A DNA stretch of 64,000 nt. It comes from Papaver somniferum. Taxonomy: Eukaryota > Streptophyta > Magnoliopsida > Ranunculales > Papaveraceae. Under the pieces are notes generated by a model, which saw only the letters and a program-made list of their open reading frames with translations, was not told where the DNA came from and did not search any database. Shown in pieces: positions 47,017 through 57,854 of this stretch; within the stretch, counting starts at the first letter, position 1; each line of letters starts with the position of its first letter. The position numbers and the translations under genes are program-made. Where the stretch lies: NCBI RefSeq assembly GCF_003573695.1, contig NC_039359.1, positions 122,643,849-122,707,848 on the forward strand, given 5' to 3'.

Positions 47017-47862
47017 TTGAGTAATCTCTCTATTCAAGATAAAGGTTGTTCTGTGGAGTTCACCATACCAATTACTTCTGACACAGCCGTGGTATTAGAA
47101 AATGTGGCTACTTGTAATCATGTTTCTTTAATGAATCCAGCTTCAGAAGCTAAACTGCAAATCCTTCCTATTGCTAAAGAGGTGCTTGGTTCTTCCACTG
47201 ATCATGGAAACACCTCATCACACGGAAGGAAGAAATCTTCTAACGATGTTGTTAATCCTACACACACTAATCACTTCAGTGATCAAAAACTATGTTTCTT
47301 TTTCGATTCAAAAGAACATGTTCAACGGAAGAGCAAATTGAGGTTGAATGAAAATTATTTTGGTCGACTTCAACACACCTTAGATTTAATACTCAAAGGT
47401 GTAACTGACATTCATATGTCTAAACCTATTGGTTTTAGAACTCACCCTGTGAATTCTTCCAGGAAAGTCAGTTCAATCTGCTCATCTAACGTTCGAACTA
47501 GTTGTAACATTAATACAAATCGGTCAAGGAGATTTCAGAAAGGTCATTTTCAACCTAAGGTGAAGGATGGTGCTCAAGATGTGAGAAAAGTACCAGTAGG
47601 TGAAAACAACAGTGGAGATATGAAGGACAACCTTAATCTGATAATTGAAGGATACAAGGATCTTATCAACAGGATGTCAAAATCCTCCATATTAACTTCT
47701 TCTGGTAAGGATTCAAACTTAGTCTCATACTTTGATGATAGTAAGTTTTATGATACTTTTTCACATCAAAAAGGGTTTCCTCCAAAAATTAGAAGGATAA
47801 AGAGGATTAACCATGAACAATATTCATTTGATGAGCATAAAGCTCATACATGTGTTAATTAA
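47017..47862 (+). CDS. Unrecognised ORF in element A
   Basis: 281 codons (MSNLSIQDKGCSVEFTIPIT). The frame extends upstream in the same register (LEIERLLSNLS), so this is probably the 3' part of the ORF that begins near 46612. It has charged and Ser/Asn-rich segments, a basic stretch (RSRRFQKGHFQPKVKDG) and a helical LNLIIEGYKDLINRMS motif, but no zinc knuckle, protease or polymerase motif. It is flanked by retroelement LTRs, so an element-borne protein is likely. Its function is unknown. Confidence 0.5.
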   Translation: MSNLSIQDKGCSVEFTIPITSDTAVVLENVATCNHVSLMNPASEAKLQILPIAKEVLGSSTDHGNTSSHGRKKSSNDVVNPTHTNHFSDQKLCFFFDSKEHVQRKSKLRLNENYFGRLQHTLDLILKGVTDIHMSKPIGFRTHPVNSSRKVSSICSSNVRTSCNINTNRSRRFQKGHFQPKVKDGAQDVRKVPVGENNSGDMKDNLNLIIEGYKDLINRMSKSSILTSSGKDSNLVSYFDDSKFYDTFSHQKGFPPKIRRIKRINHEQYSFDEHKAHTCVN

Positions 47863-48322
47863 TCACAAGGGTTGAATTCTTACTCATGAAAAATCTTGTT
47901 GAGTGAGATTTGCTAATAATTGGGTATACTTTTGGTGAAATGCTTTCTGATTAATTGATCTATTTTCTTATCGTTCATAGCTAAACTACTGTCTACAGAT
48001 AGCTTTGACTAAGTATTTTTTTTTGTTTCGAGAATCATTTCGAGTCTTTACTTTTTAATCTTGGAAGAGTTTTTTTGTACATTTGATTTATGTGCTACTT
48101 TTGTGCTCTAATTTTTTCCTCGTGAGAGTATATAAAATTTATTGAGGCAAAAAAATTGTAAAAGAAAATTTTCACGTAGAAAATTTTTGATGTGTTCTTT
48201 TACCTTGTAAAGAGGTACTTTACAGTTTTTTTGTTTTGTTGTGGGGAGCATATTGGTTTTCTTACGGGTATCCACATTGACTTGTCACGAACCAATTTTT
48301 AGAAACCATAAAATTATTCCCT

Positions 48323-48814
48323 ATGAAACCATTTAAATACCAAACCTATTGTGTCTCGTATGTATACTCTAGGTTATTTTCGGTTTTGTCAAGGATGTCG
48401 TCACCTTCTTGCACTTGTGATTTTGCAATAGGTTTTTTTGATAAAGGTATTGGTTTCGGGTCCAAAGGGAAGAAGAAAAGAACCCTAGTAGAAGTTGATG
48501 ATATCAAGTATCAAAATCCTAATGATTATTCTGATGTCTCATGCTACTGTGCTTATACTCATCAAGATGTAGAGAATGATGAGATGGTTTCGGCCAAAGT
48601 GGTTCATGATTTTCTTAAATACTTTGAGGAAGCGAAAATGCAGCTCGTTGATATTATGAAGGGTCTCGATGTATTACGAACTGAGTTGAAAAAGGTTAAC
48701 TCTGACCTTGTTCTCATGAAGACACATATTAAAGATCTTCTCAATGAGGATATCTTCTTCGAAGAAGCAGTGGATGCTGTCAATCACAAGCTCAAAGGTC
48801 TCAAGACCCGTTAG
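48323..48814 (+). CDS. Unrecognised small coiled-coil ORF in element A
   Basis: 163 codons; a second in-frame ATG at 48395 (MSSPSCTCDFAIGFFDKGIG) may be the true start, giving 139 residues. It has a Cys-containing N-terminus (CTC, then CYCAYTH), a basic GSKGKKKR stretch that could be nuclear-targeting, and a C-terminal helix-forming region with heptad-like spacing (VVHDFLKYFEEAKMQLVDIM, LDVLRTELKKVN). There is no match to Gag, Pol or Env that I recognise. It is followed by the noncoding run typical of a 3' internal region. Confidence 0.5.
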   Translation: MKPFKYQTYCVSYVYSRLFSVLSRMSSPSCTCDFAIGFFDKGIGFGSKGKKKRTLVEVDDIKYQNPNDYSDVSCYCAYTHQDVENDEMVSAKVVHDFLKYFEEAKMQLVDIMKGLDVLRTELKKVNSDLVLMKTHIKDLLNEDIFFEEAVDAVNHKLKGLKTR

Positions 48815-48989
48815 GGTTCCAAAAGTGTTCTTTAACTCCATGTTTGAGTTTGCTTTTTGAATTTTAGGAGTTGTTTTATTATGTCTAGGAAACTTCTTAT
48901 GAGAATTTATTCTTGTTTTTTTAAGAAGGATAACTAAGGTTTGGAATAACAAATATTGTGATTACACATAGCTATTGCCAACGATTTTC

Positions 48990-50000
48990 ATCTTTGTAGA
49001 TGGTGGATTTTCGACAAAGGCTAAATTCGTAAACTCATAATTATACGAAACTCTGATTCAGCAATCGGACGTGAGTATAGAGACACGAGTCTCTCATCGA
49101 ATTCTCAACGGAGAGTACTTTCTCTCAGAGTACATGTAGATATGTAGTCTCACGACTGAACAACGACATATCTCATGAATACTGAATACTTTCAGTGATT
49201 ATTTCTATATAGCATCACGAGATGGACAGCTCCTAGACAGCTTGCTCTGCTAGTATAGAGCGATAACATCTTCAGGAACAAACAACGAGTTTACCCTGAC
49301 TATATAAAGGATATGACTTACCGACAAGCTCATATCGGGATAATTAATGCTTCTAGACAGCTTGCTCTGCTAGTATAGAGCCACAAAGTTAATTATTCCT
49401 AATTAAGATTGATTCTGCCGTGACATTCACTACTGAATTCCCAGAATAATCTATTATTGCTCCTATTCCATGGTCGAATCCATGACTGGTCCCATGGAAT
49501 GGCAATAACAATTGCTCTTATTCCATGGTCGAATCCACGACTGGTCCCCTAGAATGGCAATAACAATTTTTCTGATTTTATGATCGAATCCACCACTTGA
49601 TCTCATAGAATAACAATAACTATATTATCTCATTACTCCGATTTCATGATCGAATCCACAACTGGTCTCATAAATGGTAATAGATAAATTTTAATTACTC
49701 TGATTCTATGGTCGAACCTACGATCCCATGGAATGGTAATGCTCACTTTATTATTCTGAATCCATAGTCGAATCCTCAGCTGATCCTATGAATTAATAAT
49801 AAACATTTTATTACTCAGTTTTGTGAATTGTTCTCCACCGAATTCCACAATTAGTAATGAATAATCAACAACTGGGCGTCTGAGGACTAGCAAATAAATA
49901 CGACTCACACCTCGAGGACTAGCAAAATTTATTTTTGAAAAGATAAAAAGACTACACTTAGCACGTGCAGCAGGCCGTTAAACCGCTAGGTGGCCCTAGC
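48990..50000. repeat. Tandem-repeat-rich insertion of unknown family
   Basis: It contains a 27-bp direct repeat (AGACAGCTTGCTCTGCTAGT at about 49236 and 49356) and an array of about six units at 49445-49800. Near 49911 it carries the exact reverse complement of a 16-mer from B1 (3335-3350). No ORF is supported. Confidence 0.6.
49445..49800. repeat. About six tandem units of 55-75 bp with internal inverted repeat
   Basis: Each unit holds ATTCCATGGTCGAATCC and GGTCCCATGGAATGG-like text, so the ends of a unit are complementary and could form a stem. Later units are diverged. Confidence 0.8.
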
Positions 50001-51134
50001 GGCGGAGTGTTGTCTCCGAAGGGTTTACCAGAGGTGTACCCACAAAACCTTTACTCCTAATTGGTCACAAGTATCCAAAGAGCTATGAGGACATAAATAT
50101 TCTCAACCTATCTCCAAGTAAGTAGAATGCCAGAGAAATTAAAGGTGTCAGCTCTAAAGCTGACTGAAGAAAAGGGGAGACACATCCACACCACTGCTAG
50201 ATAAATAGATATCCGCTACACATCTAGATAAACATTATAAGATGTGTCCGCTGCTTTACAGCTGGATAAGATTATGAGAGAGATAAAAATGAGAGGGACA
50301 TCTGCTACACAGCTGGACTAATTACGTGTGATGAGTTAAACCAGTGCTAGAAAGATTTTGTGCCAAATTGAAAGCAGACTAACAAAGCAACCAAAATGCA
50401 TCTTTCTTCGACTCTCTCACAGTGCTCAGTAGAAACAACGCCTTCTTCGGTCTTCAACTGTTGATGATAAACTCTCGAACCTCATAGAACCTTGAAAATT
50501 AACTCTTCTCTTTGATTTCTTGCTTGACTTATAAATTTCTTCTTCCCTATGGCCTTATTGAACAAAAAGAACGTAATGATGTTTCATTTTTTTTTTCCTT
50601 TTTTTTTTTTAGTAAAAATTACAAGACAAAAATTTACATGACCATGAGAGAAGGACTTTCAAAACTTGGATCTTCGCAACTTGTGATGTCTTGGTATTAT
50701 GGATTCTAACAACTTATATCATTTGCTCTTATAACTTCAACTTTGATTTTTGAATTATTCTTTTCTATTGTTGCTTGTAAACCTAAAAAGTCTTCAACTT
50801 TCTTCATAGATTTTGATGTCGCTCCGCTTGTTGATGACGATAAGTTTCTACTGAAAGAGAGTCGTAATCCAGTAACTAAGACTACATTGTGAGGTTGCTT
50901 TGTCTTTCTGGCATTTCCCTGACCTACTTGCCTTTCCATCATGTATGGTTAGGTCCATCACGGTTACCCTCTAAAAGGAACAAGTTCTCTCCTGAATTTC
51001 AAAGATCTCAATGTCTTTTTCTCTAATGTCTCAATAAGTTGTTATCCCTAGCATTCCAATTTCTATCTTTTCGGTGAGAAACAGTATGTAAACTTAGCTA
51101 ATCGGATACCATGTGACGCTAGAAGTTTCAAAAG
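50001..51134. other. Unassigned repeat-like region
   Basis: The start GGGTTTACCAGAGGTGTACC resembles B1 near 3392-3415, so it may be diverged B-type 3' sequence. A loose repeat of CTGCTACACAGCTGGA-like text lies at 50190-50320. No gene is supported. Confidence 0.35.
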
Positions 51135-51347
51135 TGCAACTAAAAAGTTTTTCCCATACCCCCAAACTTAAATCTAACATTGTCCTCAATGTTCTAAAGA
51201 TTAAATTAAAAGCATATGAACAAGGAGAAACTGTTACCATTTGAAGCAAAAGAGTTAAGGAAAGATATTACCGTGTTGCATGAGATTGGGTTACCTCCCA
51301 AGAAGTGCTAAGTTTAAAGTCTTAAGCCAGACATCAGAAGGAATTAG

Positions 51348-53047
51348 TCACCTCATAGAATCATATAGAAGTAGCCGGAATAATTGTGGGTCATCTGGAT
51401 CAAAAAGTGCTAACCACAAGAAGAGGAAACTGCAACAGACCAAGAAGATACCGAACATACCCTTATTTAACTTTTTGTTTAAGACAACTATCTCTAGTTG
51501 TGGCTCGGGTTCAGGCTCTACAAAAGGGTCTAAATAAAATGTTTTCATAGGCAGGACTTCGTCAAAAGAAGGATTCTTAAGATCAGGTTGTAGAGTCTGG
51601 AAATACTCAAGTAGGAACTTAGAAGCACATAACAATAACCTGAACAACAGCGGATCCTTAAAGTCAATTAGACTTGACTCACAAAACTGACCATAATGAA
51701 AGAGTTGGTCTTCCTTAAGCAAATGTGTTGACCCTATTCTCCTAAAGTAATTAGGTTTAGCTCAAAACTTAATAACCGACACATCTTAAAATCAAATGTT
51801 CCCACAATTGGAAGAAAAGTATTTGGTGGGAAAACAAAGTCAATCTTGGTATCATAGCCTGGGTGAACCACATCAACCAGAGGATGGGTTTCTAACAACT
51901 GAACTTCTTTCTGTACATTATTAGGTTCGGGAAAACGTGTATGGAGATAATCTTGTACGATGGTTGAGGCACAAATGTCAAGCCCTACACGAGGGAACTT
52001 TCTAAGAGTTAAAGGTAAAGCACAGGGAGAATGATAATCACCCCCAAACTTAGAGTTTTGGGTGTCTCTAGGTAGACTAACTACAATTTCCCTAATTTCT
52101 AGATCATCAGAATCCTGAAAATGGTCAATTGCTTCTGTTAGGTTATACCCAGGTGATGCATCCTCACTCATATTTAAAAGCTCTACGAGTTCATCTTCTT
52201 CGTCTAAGACTATTGTTTCTAAATCGCTAGACTCTAAAACATTATTCTCATAATAAACTCGTTCCTCTAAATCATTATCGGCTTTGTAAACAGGAAATAC
52301 TACATCGTCTAAAACGAGGGTATCTCTAGTCAAATCTTCATCCTTTTGAACAGGTGAATAATTATTAAAATTATTTGGATTTGAAATAGAAATAATATTA
52401 TCATTGTAAAGCTCAATTGGAGTATCCATTTCCCGATCACTATTCCTCCATAAGTATGATTCTCCATCAACACTATCCTCATCATAATAACATGAAAAAG
52501 ATCGAACCTCATCAAAACAAGTAGTGCTACCAATTCTAACCTTGTTATCTTGATTATGTAAATAACTATCTTCATTCTCAAGGGTATTATTGGATACACT
52601 ATATTGGCAATTCAAGTAATTTCGAGCAATTATTTCGTTCGTCTCAGCTATCCACTTGAGGTGGTCTTCTAAAGAAGGTTCACTCATTATTGTAGTTCTT
52701 TCGTCTATAATTATACTATTCATCTCAGCTAACTTACGCGTCGACTCAGCTAACTTCCTGAGGGACTCTTCTAAAGGAGGAATAGGAACAGAGGGATCAT
52801 AAAAACGACTACTTTTCAATAGTTTGATTGTATCCTCTAGAGACGAAGAACTAGTACTATAATATTCTTGCTCGTAAGACTGATGCATGTGTGGATAATA
52901 ATTGGGCTCACCAGGGTATGACCCATATCCTTCCAAAGGATGGCGTTCCCAACCACTATTCCCAACATGGTCATAAAAAGGATGATGTCCATATTCAAAT
53001 TCAGGTCAATAATCATTGTATTGGGTTCTATTATACCAGTTCGACAT
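51348..53047 (-). pseudogene. B-family ORF in B2 (homologue of 4367-6070)
   Basis: It starts at ATG 53047 (MSNWYNRTQYND), has a TGA at 53006-53008, is open from there to 51734, and then shifts frame to 51722-51348. It keeps the acidic middle (LDEEDELVELLNM), the DPLLFRLLL and DPDDPQLFRLLL repeats, the EPEPEPQLE run and the hydrophobic segment GMFGIFLVCCSFLFLWLALF. The stop found in B1 is absent here, and B1 lacks the two defects found here. An intact parental protein therefore probably existed. The function is unknown. Confidence 0.65.
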
Positions 53048-54110
53048 TCTTAATTGCAAGGGAATTATACACAATCACAAACAAGGATGACTCGACCAAA
53101 TCAAACCTATAGAATCTAGCAAACAAAAAACATGATGGCTCCACTTAGATTGTTTTCTAGACCAGCTTCTATTCCTTCGAAAAGGAATTCGTTACAATTT
53201 GAGCACGCCCCTTTGGAATCAATCCGAGCTAATGTAAGTTGAATCGAGGCGAGGGAAGCTCAGTGGAGCTTTGATACCCAAGGCCTCACCGCTATCACAA
53301 GGCGGCGCAGTCACGCATTCAACTTACAGAAACCATCAAGAACTTTGAAGTATGCTTAAAAGAGTAACCAATATTTTTCGAAATATTTTCCTACCAAGCT
53401 CGTTACCCTATCGGTCTCGTTCTATTCAGATTTTAAGCTTGGGTTCGCGTTAGGTTTCGTTTACCTAAGGCGTGCAAGAAGGGAACGGTGATGAAATCCG
53501 AACCCTTATCTTATATGGCCAGTTCTTGCCCTTTACTAGGAAATTAAAGCAGCCGGTTCAGTCCTCAACATATAATCACCTTAAGGCAGACAGTAAACCC
53601 GCTGACAGGAGATTCGCGGGTGTTTAGAAGTTAACCTCCCGTACCAGACGGGGGAAGAACCGCTGAAGTCGACTCGGGCCACGACTCCTATGTCATGTGC
53701 GAACCCGAGGGGCCGAGACGATATTGTAATCTTCGTCCTTCCCTGCAAACAATTTTATATTTAATGTACCCTTCCTTAGGGTTTAAAAAAATAAAATAAT
53801 TGTCCAAGTCCAAAGTCCAAATAAAGTGCAAAAGAAAAGAAAAAAAAATAAAAATAAAATAATAATTACAAAAAATGGAAGGTCTCTAAAAAAAATAATA
53901 AATAAATAAATTCTCTCTCTCTTTTTTTTTTCTCTCTCTTTTTTCTTTATTTTTTTGCTTTGTCTTTTTTCCTTCTCTTTTAGCTTTAAGCTTTGATTCC
54001 AAGGTCTTTAGTATCCAACTTCAAACCTGTAATACAAAGACACAACCAAAGAGACGTAAAAAGAACAAATGGAATAATAAAAACCTAAAAATTCTACCTA
54101 AGCACAAATC
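53048..54110 (-). other. B2 5' leader
   Basis: Near-colinear with 6071-7137 in B1 by eye, apart from small indels in the homopolymer section (about 53820-53950). Confidence 0.6.
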
Positions 54111-54126
54111 CGCGTCGGCGGCGCCA
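54111..54126 (-). other. B2 primer binding site
   Basis: On the minus strand TGGCGCCGCCGACGCG is nearly the same as in B1, 3 nt inside the LTR. Confidence 0.7.
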
Positions 54127-54129
54127 AAA

Positions 54130-55701
54130 TGATTAAGATTTTTGATTGTGATTGTAGTAAATATGATTCGTTTCAGACTTGTGAAGGAAATGGAATTTTA
54201 GATTTAATAAAATTATATATACAAAAATATTAACAATGGGTGCGAGAGGTAACCAAGACACTAGATTCCACTATTATGCAAAATTGAATGATAAATATTT
54301 CAAAACTCTATTCAATCCTTAAGTCCTTTTTTATCTTTAATTCACTATCAATCATACAGATTCTCAAACATTATTTGTAAACCTTAAGCATAGATTATCA
54401 AGAGATTAAACCAAGCATAACCTATCAAACTGAATAACAAATAATTAAGACAATCATTCAAATAATTTAAAACTCTGCAAAAGCAGCGATTAGGTGAATT
54501 ATATAATTAAATGAAATAGTTACCCATTTATGTTGCGTGAACAGCTTCTTCCATTGCCTTGGTTACGAGGGAATTAGCTCATCATAGTAAAAATGCTCTC
54601 AAAATAATTTATTATGGCTCAAAAATGGTTTACAAATGATGAGAATGTGAGAAATACAATAAAACCGGGTTTGTAACAATTATATTTGTTATAAACCAGA
54701 GAACTACGACCCTCAGTGACAAAATAAGACTACTGAAGCTGTGTCGCAAACGCTGTAGAAAATAAGTCTGCCTGATGTACGACCCACATGTGTGAGTCGT
54801 TATTACTGTAGCACAACGACTGCTGGTGCAGGTCCGTTCTTCGTGTTCTTCATGTTCATCATCATCAGCAGCAGCAGAAACCGAGTTTGGGAAAACTCGA
54901 ATTTCTTCTTCTCTGGCTCTCCTCAGCCCCCCAGATTCTCGACACCCCTTTCTACTCGACCCCAACAACCTATTTATAGCCAACAGACCCATCGAATCTC
55001 GCTCATTCACTCCATATAATTCTCTTTAACTCGGCAGTAAAGAAAATATTTCTGGGAATATTTTCTTTCCTGTTTCATCTTCTCACGCGTTTTCAAGCCT
55101 CCAAATTACCATATTTAACTCCTTCACGCTCCAAAAGTCTGTGAGGGTCTTCCATGCACGCACAAAAGACGTTGAATCTTCTCCAAATCACGTGAAACCC
55201 GTGATATACACGAACTGCCCTGTTTTCAACCCGTGAATTGTTTAGCTGATTCTAGCCAATTCTGGTCGAACCAAACGCCCACAGTGTGTTTAATAGGCCA
55301 TATCACAACTATCTACCAAAAATCAGCCATTGAATCTCCCTAGAACACGTTCAACAATTCGATCAAAAATCTGCAGAAGTGTTCTCCATTTTCCCGCCAA
55401 AAACAAAATTCAAATGGAGAAGATGACCTCCCCCTAATCCTGTACTGGGGTGCGAATAGCAGATGCCTTTTGGGGTGACCTGGGATGCCCCTTAGTAATT
55501 GAGGTGCCCCTTATCCAACGGTGAGAGTCCGAATAACACGTGTCCTCCGGTGCTTTTACCAACTTTTCGAGCCGAATTTTCCAAAAAATGTTTATTTTCA
55601 AAAGGTGCCTACAAACACATAAAACACCAAAATTAGTACAAACTCGAGTGCCAACAATATATAGTATTGAGATCAAATTAAACATAAAAATGTGTCTATC
55701 A
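54130..55701 (-). repeat. B2 5' LTR
   Basis: It runs TGATTAAGATTTTTGATTG to GTGTCTATCA on the plus strand, 1572 bp. It is more diverged from the B1 LTRs than those are from each other. A CTATTTATAG TATA-like box lies near 54969. Confidence 0.85.
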
Positions 55702-56198
55702 CCTACGCTCCCATTGCAATCAGAGGCCACGAAGGAATCTCCAGAAGCGCATACGACTTCATTACTCTCAAAGTTACGGAAAGATTGATCTGCACTGAGG
55801 CCAAGTTTTTCATAATTCGGGAAGACCCTGGATACGACATGGTCCTTGGGAGAACTTGGATTCATGCTGAAAGGACAACGATGCCTTCAACACATCCTGT
55901 CATCGACAAGGATTCCGAGTCTGAAGACGAAGCATATGACGCACCACCGTTTGAGAATCTGGAAGAAGTAACAACTCTGATGGGGCTTACGCAAGAACTC
56001 GGAGAAAATCCGCACTCCTTTGTCAGAAGGTTTCGAGCTCAGGCAAGTCTTGTTCCTCCTCTTGCTCCAATATTACCAATGTTCAATTACGCTACTATGG
56101 TCCAGGGACTTATCCCCATGAATAATTTAGCAGTCATCAAAAGCTACGAGTGGGTAACTTCACCTCAGCAATATTACACTCAATGGTTGGGTTCATAA
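55702..56198 (+). pseudogene. Gypsy protease end joined to Gag-like text
   Basis: The first part (YAPIAIRGHEGISRSAYDFI, FFIIREDPGYDMVLGRTWIH) matches the C-terminal half of a retropepsin. It is followed by ENPHSFVRRFRAQASLV and MVQGLIPMNNL, which look Gag-like. Gag normally precedes protease, so the order is scrambled, as after recombination between tandem copies or a large deletion. Confidence 0.6.
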
Positions 56199-56229
56199 CT
56201 TCTTCAAATCGGTCACTCCATCGAGAGGT

Positions 56230-56557
56230 TTATTGCTGAAGACTTGGCTAAGCATGACCATCACTATGCTGGATACTCTCTTCCGCGCGAGTGTCCATAC
56301 GGGCCACAATCGTGGAATTAGGGAATTCCGAATCAGCGGAAGATATTCAAGGCACGATCGACCAAGCCCAACAAGTTTCATGAAGGGGACCTGGTTCTCA
56401 AAGCAGTTCAGCGCGGTCTTCATTCGACAAGGAACTCCAATTGGGAAGGACCATTCATGGTCGCTGAGTCCCTGGCCGGAGGATACTACAAATTGACCAA
56501 CACAGATGGCAGAACCCTACCAGTAATTCACGAAAATTGGCTCAAGGCGTTTATCTG
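56230..56557 (+). pseudogene. Gypsy integrase C-terminal fragment
   Basis: The shifted frames read KFHEGDLVLKAVQRG, NWEGPFMVAESLAGGYYKL and VIHENWLKAFI, the typical C-terminal end of a Ty3/gypsy integrase, ending TGA at about 56557. Confidence 0.65.
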
Positions 56558-56853
56558 AAATTATTGGATATTTAAGGTATTGGGCGTTTGAAGCACTCAT
56601 GGCGTTGGGATTTAGGATTTTCTTTCATTTGTATTTCAATTCCTCCAAAACATTTGCAATACTTGCAATCGGTATTTGAATTCAGAAATTTATCAAAATT
56701 CAATTCATATTTCATAAAAGAAAATTTCTATCAAATCTATAAGAAAATCCTTAACCATCAGTCAATCCAAAACCATCTAAATATCAAAACCCAAGTATAA
56801 ACCTCACATCTCTCAGAAGTTCAGAAGTTCAAGAGATCAGCAAGAAAAGGCTT

Positions 56854-57573
56854 TCACTCATTAGCATCCTTCAAGATTTGCAAAGCCGCCCTCTCCTTGT
56901 TCAACTCCTCGGTCAGCTTGGAAATCTTGTCCTCCTTCTCCTTCACAGCATCGTTTGGAAAGGGTATGTTCTTCTCACATGAATCCTTGATAACGTTTAT
57001 TTTCTTATGAAGCCATTTCACGTTGAGGCCAAGTCTTTCTGAATTCTCCAAGTTAAACTCCCAATCAAAGAGTATATCTGGAGTCACGGTATTCCTGGGT
57101 CTCGTATGCATATCACTCACGACACGCAAGATAATTCCTACTTGCGTGGTTAAAGCATAAGCACGCCCAGGGTTCCTGTCAACGATCATGTGGCCGAACT
57201 TCTTCCATATCGTCTCATACAAGCGTGCATATCCAATGGGAACGCTGAATCCACCGACCAGTTCATGATACGGGAGTGAAGTGTTAAAGGGAGTATCGAA
57301 AGCAACCCCTGCAGTTGGATATTCATACACTATTATACGGTTCTCAATCACTGGAGCGGCTTCCACGATCAAAGCAACAGTTCCTTCGGTATTCTCCGCT
57401 GCTATCTCGGTTTCTTCTATCACTGAGACAACAACCATCTGGTTTTCTATAACATCAGAAGCAACCTTCTCATGGCCCCGAAATGCAGGGATGGACGTCT
57501 CTTCATCAATAACTTTGGAAGGGTTAGAGTTATCATCATTGGCTCCAGTATCCTCGACTTCGGTATTTAGCAC
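56854..57573 (-). CDS. Antisense ORF of a gypsy derivative
   Basis: 239 codons, opposite to the protease and integrase fragments and about 300 bp downstream of the integrase end. A Glu/Val-rich N-terminus precedes a conserved-looking middle (FNTSLPYHELVGGFSVPIGY, RLYETIWKKFGHMIVDRNPG, PDILFDWEFNLENSERLGLN) and a C-terminal coiled coil (EKEDKISKLTEELNKERAAL). The VPxGYxxLYExIWxxxGH-type text is familiar from plant element-borne ORFs annotated as putative transposon proteins. It occupies the same place and direction as the antisense ORF at 27302-29444. It is probably truncated or spliced at its start (57573). Confidence 0.7.
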   Translation of the reverse strand: MLNTEVEDTGANDDNSNPSKVIDEETSIPAFRGHEKVASDVIENQMVVVSVIEETEIAAENTEGTVALIVEAAPVIENRIIVYEYPTAGVAFDTPFNTSLPYHELVGGFSVPIGYARLYETIWKKFGHMIVDRNPGRAYALTTQVGIILRVVSDMHTRPRNTVTPDILFDWEFNLENSERLGLNVKWLHKKINVIKDSCEKNIPFPNDAVKEKEDKISKLTEELNKERAALQILKDANE

Positions 57574-57854
57574 CTAATGCGAAGATTACATGAGGTTAGA
57601 GTCACGAAGCCAAAGGAGATTATGAAACACAGTATACCCGCAAGGAAATATCATCAAAGTTCATCATACTATATCCAAGACACGATCAAATAACATGAAA
57701 GTCATGAAAACACGTTTTACGATGAGTCCGTCTGAAGAAACTGAACTTTGCCCTGTACTAAGAGACGAACTGGGAGCAATCTACAAGGAATCTGAGGATG
57801 GGTCATATTCCATTCTCTTCGTATGGATGTCATCTATGACGTGTCAAAATTACA
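57574..57854. other. Unassigned spacer
   Basis: Sequence between the antisense ORF and the truncated LTR A; it may contain the first exon of that ORF. Nothing is firmly supported. Confidence 0.3.

Larger units (their letters stand above)
51135..55701 (-). mobile_element. Element B2, second copy of the pol-less B family (one LTR left)
   Basis: It is colinear with B1 from about 4170 to 8665: 3' internal piece, ORF, leader, primer site and 5' LTR (54130-55701). The 3' LTR is not found, so the left end is truncated or replaced. There is no pol, as in B1. Confidence 0.85.

Noticed and set aside
54630..55029. Overlapping ORFs on both strands in the B2 LTR
   Set aside because: LTR sequence; frames are not kept in B1 or the solo B LTRs.
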